A stretch of 64,000 bases of DNA from Longimonas halophila. Its GTDB lineage: Bacteria; Bacteroidota; Rhodothermia; Rhodothermales; Salinibacteraceae. The stretch spans positions 30,464 to 94,463 of the forward strand of contig NZ_PDEP01000015.1 in NCBI RefSeq assembly GCF_002554705.1, written 5' to 3'. Positions 27,696 through 37,154 of the stretch are shown in pieces. The notes under the pieces were generated by a model. It did no database searches, was not told the origin of the DNA, and was given only the letters and a program-made list of their open reading frames with translations. Numbering within the stretch: position 1 is the first letter of the stretch; every line of letters begins with the position of its first letter. The position numbers were made by a program, and so were the translations under genes.

Positions 27696-27902
27696 ATGGC
27701 TTCTGCTTCCGAATCTGGTGTGGCTCGAACCGTACGTACGGTCTCGCTGCGCAAATCCTCGTCTGATGCTGCCTACTGGCGCGCACAGCCGCCCGAGGCA
27801 CGCTGGCAAGCCGTTGAAGAAATCCGTCGCGAATATCATGGCTGGTCCCAAGACGCTCCACCCCGACTTCGTCGCGTTTGTCGAATTGTTAAACGCACAT
27901 GA
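27696..27902 (+). CDS. Small conserved protein of a two-gene nucleotidyltransferase module
   Basis: A 68-residue protein with RTVSLRKSSSDAAYWRAQPPE, an E-rich helix EEIRREYHGW and the end RLRRVCRIVKRT. The patterns 'YWrsrPPeeR..AvE.lRreY' and a terminal 'RLqRV.rVV.R' are those of a short protein that, in many Bacteroidetes and Rhodothermota genomes, precedes a DUF6036/nucleotidyltransferase-like gene with overlapping ends (recognised from memory, to be checked by search). Here the partner is reduced to a remnant (27838-27960). The pair resembles a toxin-antitoxin arrangement, with this as the small partner. Confidence 0.6.
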   Translation: MASASESGVARTVRTVSLRKSSSDAAYWRAQPPEARWQAVEEIRREYHGWSQDAPPRLRRVCRIVKRT

Positions 27903-27960
27903 TGTCGCGTTTCATGAGCGCCACCAGGACCTGGCCGCCCTCGACAATTTAGATGGGTAG
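27838..27960 (+). pseudogene. Remnant of DUF6036/nucleotidyltransferase-like partner gene
   Basis: In the +1 frame relative to the small gene, 40 residues can be read. The first part (LHPDFVAFVELLNAHDV) looks like the N-terminus of the nucleotidyltransferase-like partner, which normally continues with a glycine-rich catalytic loop. The last part (ERHQDLAALDNL) looks like the C-terminal end of the same family. The central 120 or more residues, including any catalytic site, are missing. This is what an in-frame internal deletion would leave. The overlap with the upstream gene is as in intact modules. Confidence 0.55.
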
Positions 27961-28020
27961 GCACGTTCTTTTCTCTCTCCTGTACCCGTCAGAATACAGA
28001 TCTAAACCCGGACAACCGGA

Positions 28021-28659
28021 TTAACCCGGCTGCTCCTCATCCATGCGCGCTTGAAACGCATCGACGAAGTCGCCCACGTGTCGCCCATCCACCAGCGCAT
28101 GATGCACGTGAACAGAGACGGGCATGGAGCGCATGCCGTCGTCGGACTCGGTCATCTTTCCAAAGGCAATTTTCGGCGCGCTGTCCGCAACGCCGAAGTG
28201 GCGGGCGTGCGAGAGCGCGGTGAAGTCGAGCCACGGAAGCGCCGTGATGTGGAGCACGTTTGCGCTCGCGGTGGCGGGGGCAAGCTCCGTTCCCGCACGT
28301 ACCCGTTCGATCTCTGTGGTGGCCGCCGCGGTAAATTGCGACCAGTTCTCGTGATACTCGATGTAGGCGTATCCGAAGGTCCCGTCGGGCCGCTCGATCG
28401 TGGGAGAGGCATGGACCTGGTCGTGCACGTAGACGTCGCCATCCTCAATCCGAAGCCGAAACGGCTCGACTGCATTCGCAGCTGCCAGCGCCTTGTGTAG
28501 GTAGAACAGGAAGAACGACTGCGCTTTGCTTTTGCAGTGCGCATAGGCGCGGGTGCAGTCTACATCGACGCAGACGCCAAAGAACGGCTCATCGAACGTT
28601 CGGAAGAACTTAAAATGCGCTGCACGCGGCCATGTGTCGAGGTCCAATTTCTGTTTCAT
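28021..28659 (-). CDS. Chloramphenicol acetyltransferase-like protein
   Basis: A 212-residue member of the CAT fold. It opens with MKQKLDLDTWPRAAHFKFF, the usual 'W.R..hf.fF' start of CAT, and has the catalytic HHALVDG motif near residue 189 (CAT consensus HHAVCDG). The Asp and Gly are kept. CAT enzymes move acetyl from acetyl-CoA to chloramphenicol, but many chromosomal homologues of this divergence have other or unknown acceptors, so resistance should not be assumed. The start was placed at MKQKLDL. An upstream ATG at 28713 would add 18 residues with no family match. Confidence 0.8.
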   Translation of the reverse strand: MKQKLDLDTWPRAAHFKFFRTFDEPFFGVCVDVDCTRAYAHCKSKAQSFFLFYLHKALAAANAVEPFRLRIEDGDVYVHDQVHASPTIERPDGTFGYAYIEYHENWSQFTAAATTEIERVRAGTELAPATASANVLHITALPWLDFTALSHARHFGVADSAPKIAFGKMTESDDGMRSMPVSVHVHHALVDGRHVGDFVDAFQARMDEEQPG

Positions 28660-28725
28660 CGGTACCGTGAGGCAAGCGGGCAGTGACGTACAGGCGGAGT
28701 GCTGCAGGCTCATTCAGGCAGGGGG

Positions 28726-29238
28726 TTACTGCCCGTAGCTGGCGACCACGCGGGTGCCGCCTTCGCTGGTAAAGGCCAGCACATCGTACGGGTCGAGGCG
28801 GTTGCCCTGCTCCATTCCGGGCGAGCCAACCGGCATACCCGGCACCGTAAGGCCCTGGATGCCGTCGGGCGCGTTGCTTAAGAGCGCCTTGATGTCATCG
28901 GCGGGCACATGCCCCTCAATCACGTAGTCGTCTACGATCGCGGTGTGGCATGAGCTAAGCTGTTGCGGCACCCCCGCTTGCTGCTTGACCGCTCTCATAT
29001 CCTGACGCATTTCTGATGCGACGGTAAATCCTTCCGCCTCCAGGTGTTGCACCCACTTTCCACAGCACCCGCAGGTCGGGCTCTGGTACACAGTAATCGT
29101 GGGCAGCGGCGTTCCGAATCCGGGTATGGTTCCCGAAATAACGCCGGTTTGCGAAAGCCCAAATAGCAGCGCTACAGCCAGGGCCACGCCAACCCCGAGG
29201 CTCTTGAGTGTGGCACCTATCGATAAATTGCTGAACAT
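28726..29238 (-). CDS. DUF411 metal-binding protein
   Basis: A 170-residue exported or membrane-anchored protein. One hydrophobic segment at residues 15-35 (GVGVALAVALLFGLSQTG) is followed by a periplasmic DUF411 domain: YQSPTCGCCGKWVQHLEAEG near 52-70 with the CGCC metal site, then SCHTAIVDDYVIEGHVPADD near 100-118. DUF411 proteins are thioredoxin-like, usually occur with copper or silver resistance genes and probably bind Cu(I). The cus/cop cluster starts 3.5 kb away, so it may serve the same metal island. It is divergent from trkA. Confidence 0.85.
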   Translation of the reverse strand: MFSNLSIGATLKSLGVGVALAVALLFGLSQTGVISGTIPGFGTPLPTITVYQSPTCGCCGKWVQHLEAEGFTVASEMRQDMRAVKQQAGVPQQLSSCHTAIVDDYVIEGHVPADDIKALLSNAPDGIQGLTVPGMPVGSPGMEQGNRLDPYDVLAFTSEGGTRVVASYGQ

Positions 29239-29456
29239 AGTGGTTTGACGTAGTAAGATATTGACACGTACATTTTGCCTTACGGCGTTCGCACGCGTAG
29301 GCTCCACGCTGCACCCGGCCCACAGACCGTGCATCGTTGCTTTTGTGCGTCTTCACACTTCAGGGTAGGTCTCTTGTTGCGCTTTCCCGCCTTGTGAGAT
29401 ACGTTAGGTAATTGCTTTAATTCAAGCTCTTTTTTTGCCCACTGTCCCCTCTACGC

Positions 29457-30812
29457 ATGCGTATCGTTGTCATTGGTGCCGGTGAAGTCGGATTTGACGT
29501 AGCGCGCATGCTTTCGGAAGAGCAACACGACGTATTCGTCGTCGACAACGATGCCGACGTGCTGCATCGCGTGCGGCGCAAGCTCGATGTAATGACTGTG
29601 CATGGCAACGGCACCTCTGCAAGCGTTCTGGAGGATGCCCGGATCCATGAAGCCAACATGGTCGTGGCCGTTACCGCTGTCGACGAGGTAAACCTCGTGG
29701 CTTGCATGATGGCCGACCGCCTGGGCGTGCCCACTACCATTGCTCGCACCCGAACCAGCGAGGCCGAACGCAAGCAGGCGGTCCTCAGCACGCAAGACTT
29801 TGGCATCGACCTGGCCATTCATCCCGAAGAAGCCGCTGCCGCCGAGGTCGTCCGGCTGATTCAGCGGGCCAGTGCCTCGGAGGTGCTCACGTTCTGCGCC
29901 GAACAGCTTCAGCTCATTGGCGTCCGCATCGATCCAGACAGCGAGGTGGTAGGCGCCAGCATGAAAGAGCTGGTCGCCATTGATGCCGATATCGACTTTC
30001 GCATAAAGGCGATTCTACGCGGCAACAAAACGATTTTGCCCGACGGTGCTGAGCGCATTCAGGCTGACGACCATCTGTTCATTATGACACGGCCTACCTG
30101 CGTATCCGCCGTTACGAAACTCCTGGGCAAGAAGGATATGCAGATCCGCCACATCATGATTGCGGGTGGAACGCGCGTAGGCGTTCGAACGGCCCAGCAC
30201 ATCATGCGCGACTGTCCTGACTGCCGCGTCAAGCTCATTGAGCCCAATGCTGACCGCGCCGCCCAGCTTGCTGCCGACCTGCCCAATGTGCTCGTGCTCC
30301 AGGGCGACACTACCGATGTGGAGCTGCTCGTGGAAGAGGGGCTCAAGGATATGGATGCGTTCGTGGCGGTGTCTAACAAGGAGGAGGCCAACCTCGTGAC
30401 GTGCCTCATGGCCAAGGAGTACGGCGTGCACAAAACGGTGGCGCAACTCTCGAAGGTAGCGTACATCCCCATGAGCGAGCAGCTCGGGCTTGATGCCGCC
30501 GTAAGCACAAAGCTGGCTGTATCGCACGAGGTGCAGCGCTTCTTTCGGGGGCAGCATGTGCTGAGCGTAGCCACCGTGCACGGTCTCAACGCGGAAATTC
30601 TCGAAGCGTACGCCTCACCCGGCGCCCCGATTACGCGTGGGCCTCTGCACAAGCTCGACCTGCCCGACGGCCTGCTCGTAGCAGCGGTGAACCACGAGAA
30701 CGGCCCGATCGAAATTGCGACCGGAGATACGCACATTCAGGCCAACGACCGGGCTATCGTCTTTGTGTTGCCGACCTCGGTAGAGCACATCGAATCGCTC
30801 TTTGGCACGTAG
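29457..30812 (+). CDS. trkA: Trk potassium uptake regulatory subunit TrkA
   Basis: The 451-residue protein is the classic tandem RCK protein. The first NAD loop is MRIVVIGAGEVGFDVARML at the very N-terminus, and its TrkA-C domain is at about 140-220. The second RCK starts near 232 (IMIAGGTRVGVRTAQHI) with its own TrkA-C at the end. It sits on the cytoplasmic face of TrkH and gates potassium uptake with NAD(H)/ATP. The trkH gene follows after 57 bases on the same strand, so the two form an operon. The divergent spacer upstream is shared with the DUF411 gene. Confidence 0.95.
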   Translation: MRIVVIGAGEVGFDVARMLSEEQHDVFVVDNDADVLHRVRRKLDVMTVHGNGTSASVLEDARIHEANMVVAVTAVDEVNLVACMMADRLGVPTTIARTRTSEAERKQAVLSTQDFGIDLAIHPEEAAAAEVVRLIQRASASEVLTFCAEQLQLIGVRIDPDSEVVGASMKELVAIDADIDFRIKAILRGNKTILPDGAERIQADDHLFIMTRPTCVSAVTKLLGKKDMQIRHIMIAGGTRVGVRTAQHIMRDCPDCRVKLIEPNADRAAQLAADLPNVLVLQGDTTDVELLVEEGLKDMDAFVAVSNKEEANLVTCLMAKEYGVHKTVAQLSKVAYIPMSEQLGLDAAVSTKLAVSHEVQRFFRGQHVLSVATVHGLNAEILEAYASPGAPITRGPLHKLDLPDGLLVAAVNHENGPIEIATGDTHIQANDRAIVFVLPTSVEHIESLFGT

Positions 30813-30869
30813 CGGGACATCGGTGCGCGTGCTCCTCGTCCTCTCTTGTTCGCTGTTTCCTGCCTTGCC

Positions 30870-32390
30870 ATGACCATACACTGGATTGCCATTGCCCGCA
30901 CGCTGGGCGGATTGCTGCTCTTTGCCGGGGCGGCGTTGCTTGCGCCTGCTGGGGTGGCGCTCGGATATGGCGAAGCCGCATGGTGGAGCTTCGGCGGGAC
31001 CGCGCTGGGCACGCTGGCTACAGGCGGCGCCCTGTGGTTCGGACTGGGGGGCGTAGCGCCCCAAGACAAAGACCTGGGCATCCGTGAGGGATTCGTCATT
31101 GTGGCGCTGTCATGGGTGGTGCTCTCGCTTGTCGGTGCGCTTCCGTTTGTGATTAGCGATGTGCTGCCCTCCTACACCGATGCGTTCTTCGAAACCATGA
31201 GCGGCTTTACCACCACCGGCGCCACCATCTTCGGCGGCGGGGGCAACATGGACATCGAGGCCATGCCGCGTTCCTTTCTCTTCTGGCGCAGCCTGACGCA
31301 CTGGATTGGCGGCATGGGTATCATCCTGCTCACGCTGGCCATCCTGCCCATTCTGGGCATTGGTGGCTTCCAACTCTATCGGGCCGAAGTGCCCGGCCCC
31401 TCAGCCGACAAGCTCACGCCGCGCGTTCGCGAAACCGCCCGCCGCCTGTGGCTCGTGTATGTCGGCATCACCGCAGTGCAGGTGCTATTTCTGCTCCCGG
31501 CCATGAGCGGATTCGATGCCATCAACCACGCGTTTGCCACGATGGCCACCGGCGGCTTCTCCACCAAAAACGGCTCGGTGGCCGACTTCGACTCGGCCTA
31601 TGTTGACGGTGTTATCACGCTGTTTATGGTGCTGGCCGGGATGAACTTTGCCCTGCACTACCGCATGCTGCGTGGCAAAGCCATTACCGTCTGGCGGGAT
31701 ACGGAGCTGCGCGTCTACCTCGGCATTATTGTCGCAGCCACCGGGCTCCTCGTCGTTTCTACATGGTCGGTCTCGGGCGTCAGGCTCCCCGTCGCTTCCG
31801 AGGCCCAGACCAGCTTCGCAGGCTACGACTCGCTGGGCGAGGCGCTGCGATACGGTGTGTTTCAGGCCGTGGCGATTATCACTTCGACCGGCTTCGGCAC
31901 CGCCGACTACGAGATGTGGCCGCCCCTGGCTGTGGGTGTTGTCTTCCTGCTCTTTTTCTGCGGCGGCATGGCGGGCTCCACCGGCGGCGGCGTGAAGGTG
32001 ATGCGCCATGTGGTGCTGGCCAAAAACGCCCTGAACGAGTTTAAGCAGCTGGTGCACCCAAGAGCCGTGCTGCGCACGCATCTCAACGGACAGCCCATTG
32101 CCCCTGCCGTGCTGCGCAACGTACTGCTCTTCGTGGTACTGTATATCCTGCTGCTCTTTCTGGGCACGCTGGCGCTGGCTGCGCTGGGCCAGGACCTCTG
32201 GACCGCATTCGCCGCGGCGCTCTCGTGCGTGGGCAACATCGGGCCCGGCTGGGGCACCGTGGGGCCGACCGAAAACTACGCGCACCTGCCCGCCCTCAGC
32301 AAGTGGATCCTCTCGTTTCTCATGATGGCCGGACGCCTCGAAATCATTACCGTGCTCATCGTCTTCACCCCGGCGTTCTGGCGGCGGTAA
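30870..32390 (+). CDS. trkH: Trk potassium transporter membrane subunit TrkH
   Basis: The 506-residue protein has about ten membrane helices and the four pore loops of the Trk/Ktr family. These include FETMSGFTTTGATIFGG near residue 108-124, FATMATGGFSTKNGS near 222-237 and ITSTGFGTADYEMWP near 340. Downstream of these, GGMAGSTGGGVKVMRHV carries the gating loop. It carries potassium inwards across the inner membrane together with TrkA, just upstream. The start at MTIHWIAI was preferred to an ATG 24 bases upstream because it begins directly before the first helix. Confidence 0.95.
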   Translation: MTIHWIAIARTLGGLLLFAGAALLAPAGVALGYGEAAWWSFGGTALGTLATGGALWFGLGGVAPQDKDLGIREGFVIVALSWVVLSLVGALPFVISDVLPSYTDAFFETMSGFTTTGATIFGGGGNMDIEAMPRSFLFWRSLTHWIGGMGIILLTLAILPILGIGGFQLYRAEVPGPSADKLTPRVRETARRLWLVYVGITAVQVLFLLPAMSGFDAINHAFATMATGGFSTKNGSVADFDSAYVDGVITLFMVLAGMNFALHYRMLRGKAITVWRDTELRVYLGIIVAATGLLVVSTWSVSGVRLPVASEAQTSFAGYDSLGEALRYGVFQAVAIITSTGFGTADYEMWPPLAVGVVFLLFFCGGMAGSTGGGVKVMRHVVLAKNALNEFKQLVHPRAVLRTHLNGQPIAPAVLRNVLLFVVLYILLLFLGTLALAALGQDLWTAFAAALSCVGNIGPGWGTVGPTENYAHLPALSKWILSFLMMAGRLEIITVLIVFTPAFWRR

Positions 32391-32815
32391 TCGATTTGGG
32401 ATGTTCGATTTTGGATTTTAGAGGGGAAAGCATGAGGGTATAAACGCTGTACAGGGTCTACAAAAATAGGCCCACTATTAACCTGGTGTCCCGCTCGTCG
32501 CAAGGCTCGTGTCTGTTTAGCGTGGTTCAATAACCGCCCGGGATATCCGCTCCTGATCTCGGGCTAAGGAAACCCATAGCCGGGGATCGCTCGCATCCCC
32601 GGCGATCTTTGGGCTGAATGCTATGGGCACCGCTTGCGTCACGCGTGATGGTACGCTAAACAGATCCTGAACTTGATCCAGGATCCAGCACATGCGAACC
32701 TGATCCGGAGACGAGCGCAGCGAACGCACACAGCAATCCATTCACTGCCCCGGAACCCGCATTCCTGCGTTTGGTACAGGCAACATCCAATGTCTTTGTA
32801 TTCCGAAGTGGCTTC
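32391..32815. other. Intergenic region with repeat E, copy 2
   Basis: About 420 bases with no credible gene. It contains TCGATTTTGGATTTTAGAGG-like text (32411-32433), a GATCCTG/CAGGATC hairpin (32663-32685) related to 6212-6230, and the start of the metal-resistance cluster. Confidence 0.5.
32663..32685. repeat. Dispersed repeat E, copy 2 (hairpin part)
   Basis: GATCCTGAACTTGATCCAGGATC forms a 7-bp stem and resembles TCCTGAACTCGATTCAGGATC at 6212-6232. Confidence 0.5.
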
Positions 32816-33307
32816 GTGGCAAAAGCACCCCACCGCTACCGGTTTGGCGTAGCTTTCGTCATGGTTGCTCTGTTGATGAGCAGCCTGGCGCCTATGGTGC
32901 AGCGCGTCTGCGCACAGATGAGCACGACGCACGCTCAGCACATGGATGCCGCTACGCCCTGCTGCCATGCAGAACACGCAGGCGCACACCACGATGGTGC
33001 CGCACCCTGCCCCGAATCGCCTGATCGCGGCTCGGAGTCTAACTGCGAAGATCGCCTCCACGACCCATCGCCCAACGCAACGCTTGGCACGGACCAGTGC
33101 TGCGACCTGCACCTCGATCAGCATAGCGCCGAGGCCACCGCGCCGCGCGTAGTGCTCGTGCCTGCGCCCTACAGCGCACTGGCATCGGCCCATGCCGTAT
33201 CGGTTGACATGCCGTCCGAACGGCCCACGAGTGCGGTGTCCTCGCGCGGACCGCCTCGCGTTGCTTCCACCCCGCTCTTCCTGCAACACGCCGCACTTCT
33301 ACGCTAA
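32816..33307 (+). CDS. Cys/His-rich periplasmic protein upstream of cusA
   Basis: No named family was recognised. A GTG start at 32816 gives a good signal peptide (FGVAFVMVALLMSSLAPM...CAQ). The earlier TTG at 32771 would place 15 residues before it. The mature part of about 130 residues is rich in His, Cys, Met and Asp: CCHAEHAGAHHDG, then single Cys residues, then QCCDLHLDQHS. This suggests binding of a soft metal such as copper or silver. The protein ends PLFLQHAALLR. It is the first gene of the cus cluster, 114 bases before cusA, and may act as a metal buffer or sensor for the efflux system. Confidence 0.65.
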   Translation: MAKAPHRYRFGVAFVMVALLMSSLAPMVQRVCAQMSTTHAQHMDAATPCCHAEHAGAHHDGAAPCPESPDRGSESNCEDRLHDPSPNATLGTDQCCDLHLDQHSAEATAPRVVLVPAPYSALASAHAVSVDMPSERPTSAVSSRGPPRVASTPLFLQHAALLR

Positions 33308-33421
33308 TCTGTCGTCGTGGACTTCGTCGCTGAAGCGGTATGTCCACCCGTGCGGATGCCGTCTGCATCCGCCTGAACCGAGCCTTCCCCTGCCCTCCGT
33401 AGCTCGTTGAACGACGGTTGT

Positions 33422-36400
33422 ATGTCTGTAGTCGATCGTGTCATTGCGTTTTTTCTGGATAACAAGCTCATTGCGGTGCTTCTGCTGCTGGCCCTGGTGG
33501 GCTGGGGCGTGGCTACGGCGCCATTCGATTGGGAACTCGGTGGCTTCCCACGCGATCCGGTGCCGGTGGATGCCATCCCCGACATTGGCGCCAACCAGCA
33601 GATTGTGTTCACGGAGTGGCCGGGCCGCTCGCCACAGGACATCGACGACCAGATCACGTATCCGCTGACGACTGAGCTGCTCGCACTGCCGGGCGTAGAG
33701 GCCGTGCGCTCCAGCTCCATGTTCGGGTTCTCGATGATAAACATCATCTTTGAGGACGACATTGCGTTCTACTGGAGCCGCACGCGCATCCTCGAAAAGC
33801 TGAACGCCCTGCCCGATGGCACGCTGCCCGACGGCATCCAGCCCCAGCTGGGCCCCGATGCCACCGCGCTCGGGCAGATCTTCTGGTACACGCTCGAAGG
33901 CCGCGACGGCGACGGCAATCCCACCGGCGGGTGGGACCCCCACGAACTGCGCAGCATCCAGGATTTTCAGGTCAAGTACGCCCTTTCGTCTGCGAAGGGC
34001 GTGGCCGAGGTCGCCAGCATTGGAGGCTACGTGCAGGAATATCAGGTCGACATCGACCCGGTGGCGATGCGCGAAAGCAATGTATCGGTGACGGACATTG
34101 CATCCGCTATACGCAAGAGCAACCGCGATGTGGGCGCACGTACACTGGAGATGAACCGCGCCGAGTATGTGGTGCGCGGGCGCGGGCAGATTGAGTCGAT
34201 CAGCGACATTGAGGAGAGTGTGGTGGCGGTGCGCGAGGGCAACACGCCGCTTCGCATTCGTGATGTAGCCCGTGTGTCGATGGGTCCGGCGCAGCGGCGC
34301 GGCATGCTCGACAAGGGCGGCACCGAGGCCGTAGGCGGCGTGGTGGTGGCGCGCTACGGGGAGAATCCGCTGGCGGTGATTGAGCACGTCAAGTCTAAGA
34401 TTGCAGAGATTGCGCCCGGCCTGCCCTCAAAAACGCTGGACGACGGTACCGAGTCGCAGGTACGCGTCGTGCCGTTCTACGACCGCGCGGGGCTGATCTA
34501 CGAAACACTTGGCACGCTCGAAGAAGCGCTGTCGCTGCAGATCCTGATCACCATCATCGTGATTATGATCATGGTGATGCATCTGCGCTCCTCGTTTATC
34601 GTGTCGGCGCTCTTGCCGGTGGCGGTGCTCGTGGCGTTCATCTTGATGCGCTACGTAGGCGTGGATGCCAACGTCGTGGCACTGGCGGGCATTGCCATCT
34701 CCATCGGGACGGTCGTGGATATGGGCATCATCATGACCGAGAACATGCTCACGCATCTCGACGAGGCCCACCCCAACAAATCGCGCCGCGACGTGATCTT
34801 TGCAGCCGCGAGCGAGGTGAGTCCCGCCGTCATTACCGCGCTGGCCACCACCATCGTTAGCTTCCTGCCCGTGTTCTTGCTGCAGGCCGAAGAAGGCCGC
34901 CTGTTCGGTCCGCTGGCGTGGACGAAGACCTTTGTGCTGCTGGCGGCGCTCGTCATCACGCTGGCGCTCATTCCGCCGTTTGCGCACTGGCTCTTTACGC
35001 GCACCGTGGGCCGCCGATGGGTCCGCACCGTGGGCAACGGCGCACTTGTAGTGGGCGGAGCCGTGCTGTGGTTTTGGATGGCGTGGGCTGGATTTATCCT
35101 TTTGGGACTGGGCGCGCTCGGCCTGGCGGTGCGCTTTACCGACCGGCAATCCTGGGTGGATCCGCAGCGCCTGCGCACATGGCAGCCGTATATCGCGGTA
35201 GGCATCATCGTGCTCGGGCTCGGGTGGCTTCTGGCGGATGTATGGCTTCCGCTCGGTCCGGATAATCCACGCATCGCAAACCTTCTCTTTGTGGTCGGGG
35301 CCGTAGGCGGTGTGCTGGGCGTGTTTCTGCTCTTTCAGCGCTACTACGAGCGCATGATGCGCGTTCTCATCGCCCGCAAAGCATTGTTTCTGGTCGTCCC
35401 GCTGCTTCTGCTCGTGGCCGCTGTCTTCAGCGCGCAGACGCTCAACCGCGAGTTTATGCCCACGCTCGACGAGGGCTCGTTCCTGTTGATGCCCACCGCC
35501 ATGCCGCACGCCGGCACCGAAGAAGCCATCGACCAGATGCGTGCCATGGACATGCGCGTGAGCAGCATCCCCGAGGTCGACATGGTTGTGGGCAAAGCCG
35601 GGCGCGCTGAGTCGGCCCTCGACCCGGCGCCCCTCTCCATGTTCGAAACCGTGATTCAGTACAAAAGCGAGTACCGCACCGACGCATCGGGGCAACGCCT
35701 CCGGTTTCGGGTGGATGACACGGGCACCTTCGTGCGTGATGACACTGGCGCGCTCATCCCCGACCCCGACGGACGCTACTACCGGCAGTGGCGCGATGGC
35801 ATCCAGTCGAAAGACGACATCTGGGAGGAGATCGTGCAGGCCGCCGACCTGCCGGGGCTGACCTCGGCCCCGCGCCTGCAGCCCATCGAAACGCGCCTTA
35901 CCATGCTGCAGACCGGCATGCGCGCACCCATCGGCTTTCAGGTGTTTGGTCCCGACCTCGAAACCATCGACGAGGTCTCCGTAGCCCTCGAAGATGTGAT
36001 CCGCAGCGCCGACGGCGTACGCTCGGGATCCGTCTTTGCGGATCGCGTGGCCGGCAAGCCGTATCTGGAACTGGACATCGACCGGCCCGCCATCGCCCGC
36101 CATGGCCTCACCATCAACGATGTACAGGAGGTCATCCGCGTTGCCATTGGCGGGGCGCCGCTCACCACCACCGTCGAGGGACGCGAGCGCTACCCGGTGC
36201 GGGTGCGCTACGCCCGCGAGGCCCGCAGCACGCCCGAGCAGATTGAGCGCATCCTCGTGCCCACACCCACCGGAGCGCAGATTCCGCTGGGCCAGCTGGT
36301 GGAGCTGGCGTACGTCGAGGGTCCCATGACCATCCGCAGCGAAGACACCTTCCTCGTCAACTACGTGACGTTCGACGCCGCCGATGGGGCTTCCAGCGTC

Positions 36401-37105
36401 GAAGCCGCCACCAACGCACGTGCTGCGGTCGAGGCTGCCATCGACCGCGGTGACCTGGAGATCCCTGCGGGCGTGACGTACCGCCTGGCAGGCGAGTTTG
36501 AAGACCAGCAGCGCGCTACCAATCGGCTTGCGCTCATCGTGCCGATTACGCTGCTGCTGATCTTCCTGCTCATCTACTTCCAGTTTCGGTCTACAACGAC
36601 CGCGTTTATCATCCTATCGGGCATTGTGCTGGCGTGGAGCGGCGGATTTGTGCTGCTCTGGCTCTACGGGCAGAGCTGGTTCCTGAACGTCAGTGTGCTG
36701 GGTACCGATTTGCAAGCGCTCTTTCAGGTCGATCCGATCAACTTGAGCGTGGCCGTGTGGGTCGGTTTTCTGGCGCTCTTCGGCATTGCCGTGGATAACA
36801 GCGTGGTGCTGGCCACCTACCTGCAGCAGCTCTTTGAGCGCAAGTCGCCACAGTCGGTCGCCGCCATCCGCATCACCGCCGTGGAAGCCGGGATGCGCCG
36901 CGTACGCCCCTGCCTCATGACCACGGCCACCACGCTGCTGGCGCTGCTGCCCATCTTGACGACCCCCGGCAAAGGCGGCGCGATTATGGTGCCCATGGCC
37001 GTGCCCATCTTTGGCGGGATGCTCGTGCAGGTGCTCTCGCTCTTCCTCGTGCCTGTGCTCTACGCGCTCTGGAAAGAGTGGACGCTGAACCCAGCCGCCG
37101 CATGA
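33422..37105 (+). CDS. cusA: CusA-type heavy-metal RND efflux pump
   Basis: The inner-membrane proton-driven pump of the tripartite Cu(I)/Ag(I) exporter. TM4 has the proton-relay Asp and Glu (GIAISIGTVVDMGIIMTEN near residue 425). The three metal-site Met residues of CusA have clear counterparts in LLMPTAMP, PLSMFETVIQ and LTMLQTGMRAP. The protein is 1227 residues, about 180 longer than E. coli CusA. Part of the excess is a hydrophobic block of roughly 130 residues between TM6 and TM7 (near 530-660), with about four extra helices (ALVVGGAVLWFWMAW, NLLFVVGAVGGVLGVFLLF). A short polar insertion (VDDTGTFVRDDTGALIPDPD) follows the porter domain. It is followed by tolC and cusB in the same direction. 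Confidence 0.95.
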   Translation: MSVVDRVIAFFLDNKLIAVLLLLALVGWGVATAPFDWELGGFPRDPVPVDAIPDIGANQQIVFTEWPGRSPQDIDDQITYPLTTELLALPGVEAVRSSSMFGFSMINIIFEDDIAFYWSRTRILEKLNALPDGTLPDGIQPQLGPDATALGQIFWYTLEGRDGDGNPTGGWDPHELRSIQDFQVKYALSSAKGVAEVASIGGYVQEYQVDIDPVAMRESNVSVTDIASAIRKSNRDVGARTLEMNRAEYVVRGRGQIESISDIEESVVAVREGNTPLRIRDVARVSMGPAQRRGMLDKGGTEAVGGVVVARYGENPLAVIEHVKSKIAEIAPGLPSKTLDDGTESQVRVVPFYDRAGLIYETLGTLEEALSLQILITIIVIMIMVMHLRSSFIVSALLPVAVLVAFILMRYVGVDANVVALAGIAISIGTVVDMGIIMTENMLTHLDEAHPNKSRRDVIFAAASEVSPAVITALATTIVSFLPVFLLQAEEGRLFGPLAWTKTFVLLAALVITLALIPPFAHWLFTRTVGRRWVRTVGNGALVVGGAVLWFWMAWAGFILLGLGALGLAVRFTDRQSWVDPQRLRTWQPYIAVGIIVLGLGWLLADVWLPLGPDNPRIANLLFVVGAVGGVLGVFLLFQRYYERMMRVLIARKALFLVVPLLLLVAAVFSAQTLNREFMPTLDEGSFLLMPTAMPHAGTEEAIDQMRAMDMRVSSIPEVDMVVGKAGRAESALDPAPLSMFETVIQYKSEYRTDASGQRLRFRVDDTGTFVRDDTGALIPDPDGRYYRQWRDGIQSKDDIWEEIVQAADLPGLTSAPRLQPIETRLTMLQTGMRAPIGFQVFGPDLETIDEVSVALEDVIRSADGVRSGSVFADRVAGKPYLELDIDRPAIARHGLTINDVQEVIRVAIGGAPLTTTVEGRERYPVRVRYAREARSTPEQIERILVPTPTGAQIPLGQLVELAYVEGPMTIRSEDTFLVNYVTFDAADGASSVEAATNARAAVEAAIDRGDLEIPAGVTYRLAGEFEDQQRATNRLALIVPITLLLIFLLIYFQFRSTTTAFIILSGIVLAWSGGFVLLWLYGQSWFLNVSVLGTDLQALFQVDPINLSVAVWVGFLALFGIAVDNSVVLATYLQQLFERKSPQSVAAIRITAVEAGMRRVRPCLMTTATTLLALLPILTTPGKGGAIMVPMAVPIFGGMLVQVLSLFLVPVLYALWKEWTLNPAAA

Positions 37106-37154
37106 TGCCCCACGCGCATTTTCCACAGGCCTTCCACCGCTATCATTACAGCTC

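Noticed and set aside
34427..36103. Open frame of 558 residues on the minus strand, His-rich
   Set aside because: Antisense of cusA. The His and Asp content comes from reversed Val, Met and Ile codons, not from metal binding.
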